A stretch of DNA of 64,000 bases, from the NCBI RefSeq assembly GCF_963675165.1, contig NC_087377.1:3378978-3442977 (forward strand), read 5' to 3'. The notes under the pieces were generated by a model. That model was not told the origin of the DNA. It saw only the letters and a list, made by a program, of their open reading frames with translations, and made no database searches. Below are positions 22,801 through 31,800 of this stretch, piece after piece; position 1 is the stretch's first letter, and the number at the start of each line of letters is the position of its first letter. The stretch is from Halichondria panicea. Lineage: Eukaryota; Porifera; Demospongiae; Suberitida; Halichondriidae. The translations under genes were made by a program, and so were the position numbers.

Positions 22801-25800
22801 CTCTGGATTCTACTCTCTGGCACCGTAATATGTCACTGACGGTTGAAGACACCACTTTGTAGACATGGAACCCGCGTACACAGCTTCTAAACTGCGAAAG
22901 ACATTTTAGCTGCAGAGCTAGCCTCGGCCTGGAATCGAGGCCGTGTACGTACCTTAAATGGGGAAATATTCGTTCTAATTACTACGGGACACCCTAATAC
23001 AAGGGACACTTCGACTTTAACGTAATTTTTCTTGCTCTATTCCAAGGGACACTGCAAGCCGTAATAATTTTTTGTGTCCCGGTAATTCGGGTGAATACGG
23101 TAACGATACATGTTCTTAACTTACTGTCATTACTTACTTTGGTAACAATGTGAGTCTGTTCATCGTCCATGCACCTGCACCTGCACCTTGCTCACTGAAG
23201 TCCTGGTACTCATAGTACAGTAGAGCTGTTCAGCCCTAGGAGGCATTCAACATCATCCACTACTCCTCCATAATATTGTTGTGCCCAGTCCCAGTGCAAC
23301 TGCTGAAGAATTCTAGGGGTGTGGTTGTGGTTAAATTTAACTTCCGTTCCTGACATCGAGTGAACAAAGCCAATCCCCTTCTAAAAAGATGCCTTGCTTC
23401 AGTTACCGCTACAGCATTGCGTGGGCGTAGGCGAGACACGGATGGGCCGAAATTGTACTGAGTCCCACGCATGCGTTCCAATCCCTCTCCTCTACTATCT
23501 ATGGTGAAATTGATCTCTTTGGACACACCCTTTAATTATTCCTATGGATGTAATGCGCATGCGCGCTCATTCCCTGCGTGAGAAAAATCCAAGATCCAGA
23601 TCCAGATCCTCCTGGCAGAATCATCTTTGTATTGAGGGCCTGGTAAGCCACAAAACACTACCATGCATATAACAATACTGATAACAATATGCATGTACAC
23701 AGGTCTGATATTATATACACTGAACTACAGATCCTGGAAGAAGAATCAATTTTCTTCTTTCTTGAGGTCCTGATAAGCCACATAATACAATAAATAATAA
23801 CAACAATAGATGCATGTAAATAAGTCTTTTCTTCTCTTGAGGAGCTTTTTCAGCTTGATATGTTTTCCTCCATTCATGACAGATGCATGTCTGTTCTAAG
23901 ATGCAATGTAATTCATTATATTATCCTGCTGGCCATTGTGTTTTGCTTTCTTTCCATTCAGATCCTTATCACATCTTTTTCTACCAAGGAGCCTCTGCTA
24001 CAGCTGATGTACATGAAGACATTGTACTCCGCTTTGCACACGCCGGCTTTAACAATGGTTTTAATGATATTCGTGATTATCGATTCTACTTGTTTTATGA
24101 ACATGATGACAATTACTATTATAGACAACAGCCATCTTTTGAATACGGTTTCAAAACAAACACTCCATTTCCGTACCATGCTGAGCTGCACATCAACAGG
24201 ACCCGGTTTGACTACGAGGGAGAATATTTTATCACATTCAATAATTATTATACATTACGGCCAAACTTCGTTATCAATGTCAATAGTAAGTTATCAGAAT
24301 AATGATAATCATACTGCAATAATTATACTGGAGCCAAATCTGACACTTCGCGATCTGGCAAGGATTGAGATGTTGTACATATACATATACTGGTATTTAT
24401 ATGCAAAGCCGTTAGCACTCGCAAAGTTTACATAATTATGTTGTAATGGATGCTTAAAACATGGTATAATTATTAGCTGGACCATGGCTTTCTAGGGTGT
24501 ATTGGGTTGTATACTCGGAGGAGGGCCGTTGTATATTAGCAGCTGTAGCCCAACAATAATAATTATTATACCCTAAGGTTAGGACCAGCCGATATATTAT
24601 ATCTTTCAGGGTCTGGATTAAACATTATTATTTTCCCCACAGGACCTGAACTCACTCTCTACCCACCAGTCCTGACTGTGCTCAGCTCTGGCACTCCCGA
24701 TACAACCACCTCTCTCACTTGTACCTCTGACAATACAAATGTTCCTGTGCTGTTCTCTGGAGATTACACCTCACTGGGTATTACATCTACCTACCTGGAT
24801 GACACCAACAGCTCTGTGAGATTGGATTTTGAACTGAACGAAAGCATTATTGGCATGCTAGAGGGGATGGAGTTTATCTGTGAGGCCAGGGACCCAGATG
24901 ATCTTAACTCTACTGTGTCAACAGCTAGTTCCACTTTCAGGAAAGTGTCAGGTAATTTATAGTTGTATAGAGTTCCTTAGTAAAGGATAGTTACTTGTGT
25001 TATTTCATAGTATTGCTATTGTACACTATATACTTACGTGCATACATGTGTTTTGTTATTTCATTCTTTTTACAACCTACATGCATGCTTCATTATCATT
25101 TTACTATAATTATATGTACTGATATTGCAGCTCCTCTGTCTCTCTTTGCGATTGAACCAGACAGTAGTAGTAAGCAACTTATGGATGGTGTGATTATCAA
25201 TACAGCCAGATCATTTGAATGTCTCTGGTATATCAATCCTACACGAATGGATCTTGAGATCATCGCTGGAACATTGTTCTGGAGAATCAACCTCCTGGAG
25301 ACAAAAGAAGAAATAGAGTTCACTTCAGATGTTAGTGGCGAGGATTTTATAGTCTCTACCCTCGAGAATGGTATCACTCTGAATATTCTCGGCAATTTCC
25401 TGGGAAGTGTTTCGTGTATCTATGGCAAAGATAGTATAAGTATCAACGTTGTCACTAACGGTAAAAACGTTTCTATGTATATTATAGTAAAACGAGTCGT
25501 AGTTAGAACTAGCACTAGTAATGCATCGTTTGACCCACTTATGAATCAGAGTCAGCCTGAGTTCTTTAATTTGAAATGTCCACCCTTCTGTATTTCTCTC
25601 TTCAGCTCTGGTGCCAGGTGTCGACTTCTTTCCTCCCATATTCCCTGATGATGCTGTGGAATTATTTGGTAGTGATGATGGATGTTCACAGCGGATTTAC
25701 TCGAGTACTGGCATTCCTTTTGGAGCCTCAACACACCAATACGTTCATGTGAGAGTTGAAAATAATAATATATACACACACATTTTAACACAAGCACACA

Positions 25801-28800
25801 TACTCCGTTCTTATTTGTGATGACTGTATAATTATATGCTTTTTTTTTCTCATTCTTCCTGAAGGTCTGCACGAATGGCATGCTGACTGTTGGTACTCCA
25901 CCTCTATTTCTCGGTACAGCACAAGAACGATTCCCTACATCCGATATCAGGATCAGCCAATCAAATTTGCTCGCTCCATTCTGGAATGACCACGATGGCC
26001 GAAACCTCGCCTCTAACGTAAAGTACAGAGTGTACAATGGTGCTGCCGGCGATCCAGATTTTATGTATATTGTGAGATCTTTTATCTCAAATCATGTCGA
26101 TGCTAAACTATTTGGCAAGTTTGAACCCACCTGGATGGTAGTAGCCTCCTGGACGGACGTTCCTCCGTATCCTCACACTGCAACAGACAGAGGAAGAGTG
26201 AGTGCTGCATGTGCATGAGGGGTAGTTTCCTTCGGCAAATTAAACCACAATGGTTGGGACCAAACCTTCACAAGAGAAAGAGAGGCTATAATTATAATCA
26301 GTATCAATATTGAGTGCCCATAATTATATGAATATTTATAGCACGCGCTTTTCAAGCCTCTAAATACGGTTGTGGCGTGCAGCATGCACTTAATTAATTA
26401 CCTTTGTTCAGAGGTTATACAACACTTCCAGACAGATCGAGGTTGCGTTCTGTATTGCTAAAAGAGTTAATGATCAGTTGAAATAATTTCTTCTTTTAAT
26501 TCCCAGAATTCGTTTGAAGCCATTATCATAACTGATGGTGTAGTAACCTTTGCTGTCTACACGTATAACTGTGATGATCTGCAATGGGGTCAGTCGCAGA
26601 ATGGTGACTTTTCTACTATTGGCCACAACATCAATCCAGCCTCGTTTTTCGGCAGTGATAGCGACGAATTGCCTTCTTCCCACGATCATCATTTTTCTAA
26701 CTTACCCATGAGCGAAATGATTGCATGTTCCAGTCTTGCTAGAGGATCACGTTATCATAACGAGGTGTATCTTGTCGGCCGATCTAAAGATACCACACAA
26801 TTGGCACGTGCAGAATGTACAAGCTCTATCAACAGTGATACCTTGTATGGTGACATCATTGATGGAACCACACTAAAGGATGGATGCCCTTGCAACTCGG
26901 CTCAAGCGTCAAGAGACTTTGCCTTTCGTTTCATTGATATATTTGAGTTGACATTAGACCCTGTGTATGCTGGCCAGTTCTGTGTGACTCCATCATTCTC
27001 ACGGACAAACACCATTCTCTGTTGCTATGGGTGAGAAGGGGCTATCTAACTCATAACTGACTTAAGGGGGTACTCGCTAAAACTCATCTCTTGTGTGTTG
27101 ACGCTTATGAATGCTTTTATTATCACACAGACAAGGAAGTGGATCACTCAACAATGTTGGTGGTATCAGTGGAGTGGTGGCGTACAGTCCTAGCTTTTTC
27201 CCAAGAGAGTTCCTTGATAATGATTACAACTTGCGTCGCAAATGCAGCATAGGAGGTGAAGCTGACACACTGTACAGGACTAGACGACCTCCAGTTACCT
27301 GTGCCATTTATTCCCCACCAAGAAGAAGTGAGTGGTAAACTAGAGACATGCAGTTAATGGTACGTAAATCCTACAGAATCCCCTAACCATACTGACACCT
27401 ATTCTTCCCCAAGTTAGCCTGAAATCCAGGCCGATTAAAATACGGCCTGGTATCTATTCATTATTGCATGTGTAGGCGTGGTCCGTACACGCCCACATAC
27501 TATCTACTGTTTATATGAAGCTTTATAGCCTAGCTAGCTAGCTGTGGCTCTCTATGGTGTTGTCGAGAAGGCTTGCAAACTAATCTGACACACTAGTCTG
27601 AAGCCAAAAGAGGCTCTCATCTACCTCTATGATGGTTGAATGGTCGTGATGTTTTGAACTTGGTTTCTGTACAGATAAGAGCCTCTTCTGGCTTCAGACT
27701 AGTATGCCAGCCTTCTCGACAATGCCATAGAGGGCCACAGCTAGCTAGCAAGCCTTCTCGACAACGCAATAGAGAGCATAAGCCACAGCTTCACAGGAGA
27801 CAAGTAAAATTAATACGGAAAGAAACTAGTAAACAAACTAGTTTACGGTATAAGTTTACGATAGACTATTAGTTTCACTAAGGTAAACGAATCTCCCAGA
27901 ATCTGGGGGATTCAGTTTGCGCATGTGCACTATCACCCATGCAATAGCCGTATTTTAATCGGCCTGGTCTCGAGGCTATCCTTAAGTGTGCTATTTATCC
28001 ACAAGAATTTTAGCTACACTTTTGATAAGCAACCCCCTCGGCTTAATAAAATATGCTAGTTCGACGATTACAAGCACACAGTGTGCAAATTTTACCTCAA
28101 AAATTTATTATGCAGCTGTTTAGCTAAACTTGAACAATATTGATTTGATTGAGCACATACGTGCACACATGCACACACAGCCTTCTGTACGGGTGATCCT
28201 CATCTCACCAACCTTGATGGAGCTAAGTTCACATTTAACGGTTGGGGAGAGTACATTCTACTGGAGTTGGAGACTGATGACACCACGTTCTGGGTGCAAG
28301 CTCGTATGCAACCAATCACAGATTCTCTGGCTACTGAATTAGGTGGTTTCGCTTTTGCTATGAGCAGGGACACTCCCGTTGAAGTATGTGAGGGGAATTT
28401 AATCGATCACTTATTATGTGTGAATTCTATTTCACAATGGTTTTCCCTCAAACAGATACGCCTGAATGCGTCTAGACAGCTTGAGATCCTAATCAGTGAA
28501 GAAGATGTAACGAACCAGCTGGTCAACGTCAGCTCTTCTATATCCACTGACCTCTACTCCGTGTCTCGAAGCAGTTCCAATTCCATTCTGGCTACGTTTC
28601 CGAATGGAATGGGATTAATGGTGAATCTCTCAAGCATGCTCACCTTCACAGTCATCATCCCTGATAAATATAGAGGACTAACTAGAGGTACAAAACATTC
28701 ATAGCTGCGTTTTATACTCTGTTTAGTTTGCCATTATATAATGTCGTTTTATTCGTGTGGAAATGTAAATTTGGCGTAGTACAGTACGTAGGTTATTTAT

Positions 28801-31800
28801 TGAGTTGTGCAGGAATGGTTGGGAACTACAACGGTAATGTCACTGATGATGTCATATTCCGAAACGGAACAATGGTGCCTATTAGCGAATTTTCCTTTCG
28901 GATACTACATCAAGTAGGACTGTCATGTGAGCTATATAATAATATTATTGAGCTGTAGCTATACTGTTTCCATAGTATATTATGTGTGATTATCTAGTAA
29001 TAATTGTTTGTGATCACATGCAGGGCAAGTGGATGCTTCAGAGTCTCTCTTTACTTATCCTGATGGCATGACTGCTGCAGACTTTGCTGTCCTTGACCAC
29101 GATCCACCCTACCTGGATGAAGTGGTAGCCACTGCATCAGCAGAAGTGCTTCAAATGTGTGGAGACAATGTCGAGTGCATTTTTGACTCCATAGAAACAG
29201 GGGACATCAATATCGGACTTGAAACCGTGACAATGATTTCCATAATTGATGAAGATGAAAAGCTAGCATGTACGTTAATCCACTTAATACTATTACGGTA
29301 TATGTATAGTCTTATGAATTGTATGGCATCATACTTATAATTAAGTGATGCACACGGAAGTTTAAGAAGCTACATGTACTATACACTAACCGTCTTGGCA
29401 ATTGCACTTATACTGCTTCTATAAACTTTACCTACAGCCAACTTCCCTCCTCTCATCTACGGCCCTGTGAGCCTCTATGTTATGCTGGGGGAAGAGGCTG
29501 TACTGGTGTTCAATGTGACTGATGACAAGGGCAGTATCAACGTTACACTGGTGGACGGACTGCCAGCTGGGGCCACTCTACTGCCTACCCCTATGGGTGA
29601 CTATACAATGGAGTTCACCTTCAGATTGGAACTTGATGCAATTGCCGATATTTCTCTCGTGTTTTTGGCTACTGATGAGCTGGACGCTGGGTCAACTCTG
29701 GAAGTGCAGGTATGTGGCTTATAGCAATAAAGAGTGTGTTAGACCATAATTATTGAAAGTACAATTTACTAAGAATTAAATACGTTGAGTTATTGCTGCA
29801 ATGAGATTCCGTTGCATTTCCCAATAGATTGTGATCTGTGCATGTGAAAATAATGGCAACTGCACACTGGAGGGAGTGGTGGATCAGAGTGCAAGTACTG
29901 TCGTCTCCAACTGTGTATGCCCTCAAGGTATGGTATAACCTAATTGTCAATAGCGGAATTAATTCATTTTACTAGATCTAGTGTAGTAGAAGTGACCTAC
30001 ATGCACACAATACATGCACTGCTTCAGGTTGGGAGGGTGACTTCTGTGAGGATGATGTTGATGGCTGTGCCAACTTTGACTGTTTCATGAGTGTGGATTG
30101 TGTGGACGTCCCTGCTCCAGGAGTGGGGGCAATGTGTGGTTCATGCCCTCCAGGGTATCTTGGAGACGGGTCAAAATGCGCTGGTAAGTTTATCACACTG
30201 CAAGAAATGCTTTTATATTATGTAGTAGCTATATATCCAGTGTGGTAGTTAATCTGTTATTATACGTCTTATTATAAAAGTTTTAAAGTTATTGTGACCA
30301 ATTAATTGGTAATTGACAAGCTATTAATCTCTCCTCAGATATCAACGAGTGTGATGGTATCCATGGTTGTGCTCAACTGTGCGTCAACCAACCGGGAAGC
30401 TTCGAATGTGCCTGTTACCCTGGTTACGAGCTCATCAGTCAAACACAATGTATAGGTCAGTGGTTGATCACTTTAATTAGCTATTAAAAATGTTTAAAGT
30501 TGCAATTAATTCCGGGCCCATGATTGTGATTGCTATGAATTTATCACGCTTGCATATTCTTTCAGACATTGACGAATGCTCTTCACTCAATGGTGGTTGT
30601 CATCAGGTCTGCAGCAATATGATTGGAGGGTTTGATTGCAGCTGCTACGAAGGTTACACCATCAACACCGACAACAGAACTTGTCAAGGCACAATCACTG
30701 CTGTCATAAACCTCCTCTTAGACTACTATAGTTTAAATTCTCTTTGCAAATTTATTCCTCTTCTTCTACAGTTGACCCAGTAGCGATGTGTGATACTAGT
30801 AACAGCTGTGACCAATCATGTGTGAGATTATCCGGAGTGGAAACATGCGGGTGTCTCCCTGGTTACGAATTGGCGTCCAATGGGATGAATTGCACAAGTA
30901 CGTCTAGTAAAGCTTTTGAAGCACTCTATGCTTCGGGAACAGATGGGTATAGTAGTGTATAAACGAAGCCATTAAAATGTCCATTGTATCGACCTATTTT
31001 TGGGGAATGGTCTTTAATTCATAATTATGAGTCTTTACTTCGTCGTATAATGAATAAGACTTTAAGCTTATGAATTGTCCCCATCTCTCACAGATATCAA
31101 CGAGTGTCAGGAGAATCCGTGTGAGCAGATCTGCACTGACTTGGAGGGAAGTTACGAATGCTCGTGTCGTGAGGGATACCAGCTGTTGCCTGGAGGGAGG
31201 TGTACCGGTGAGGGGGTAGCCGTATCATTTCCAGTAATAATAAACTATTCAATCTAGTTATCCTCAGTGGCGTAGCCACATGGGTGCAGAGGGTGCTCCA
31301 GCACCCCCCTCTGGCCTCAGACTCTGCTCCACAAGTTCCTTAGCTAAGCTAGTAGCTGATATGAGAGAACTAGAGCTCAACTCAAAACTCCACCTCCAAC
31401 TAGCTAGCTCCACCTCCAAATATTCAGTGCACATGTGCAAAGGCGCCATGTGGGCTGAGCAGGTCCCCCACAGAGTTGCACTGACTGTTCAGCAGCTATC
31501 GCCATCATCATCATATCACTCTTTGAGTACTTTTCAGTTGAGCCCAGTTCACAGAGCAGCACAGCAACCTGCTAATTCACAAGCAGAATCTGGTTAGCAG
31601 CTGTATGATTTAATTGTCACAACTCAAAACAATGCATTTTATAGGACATCTTCAGATGAAGATGTGGCTTAACCACCAGTACCCTCAAAGCAGCAGTACC
31701 CTCATTTCTTTAGCCAGATTGCGTTAGAATCAATCTCAGAGCATGTAACAAAATTTTTTTTCTGGGGCACATTTTGCACCGCCAGTACAGGTAATTCAGA

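Larger units (their letters stand above)
19078..23528. repeat. Large imperfect inverted repeat in gene 2 intron 4
   Basis: Three left-arm blocks recur in reverse complement and in mirror order on the right: 19079-19115 with about 23485-23515, 20150-20400 with 23195-23400, and 20520-20870 with 21665-22000. Arms are diverged and carry independent insertions. The centre holds the MITE at 20880-21086. Whether this is a transposon with long terminal inverted repeats or an inverted duplication is not clear. Confidence 0.65.
18470..23961 (+). other. Gene 2 intron 4 (5.5 kb), built mostly of inverted repeats and MITEs
   Basis: Contents in order: a truncated copy of the 36834-37228 MITE (18517-18675); a TG-rich dispersed repeat (18677-19080) whose head recurs inverted at 22455-22545; a large imperfect inverted repeat (19078-20876 against 21662-23528); a pogo-like MITE between the arms (20880-21086); and a further MITE (22616-23100). 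I find no exon. Confidence 0.6.
17730..25460 (+). other. Gene 2 exons 3-7: Ig-like domain block
   Basis: Exons: 17730-17850, 18252-18469, 23962-24285, 24643-24951, 25131-25460. Ig-1 spans two exons (VTCTSRD to [10 protein letters not shown]). Ig-2 lacks the cysteine pair but keeps FDYEGEY. Ig-3 has SLTCTSD and FICEARD. Ig-4 has FECLWYINP and GSVSCIYG. Ig-2 has a second variable loop (Tyr/Asp/Arg-rich, about 24045-24135). All introns between these domains are phase 1 except the one inside Ig-1. Confidence 0.75.

Noticed and set aside
25552-26037. 161-codon minus-strand ORF opposite the NIDO exons
   Set aside because: It overlaps conserved exons on the other strand; the codon pattern is explained by the + strand protein.
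31280-31597. 105-codon ORF in the MITE at 31265-31841
   Set aside because: It lies wholly within a mobile element, with low-complexity composition and no counterpart in the sister element at 57674.
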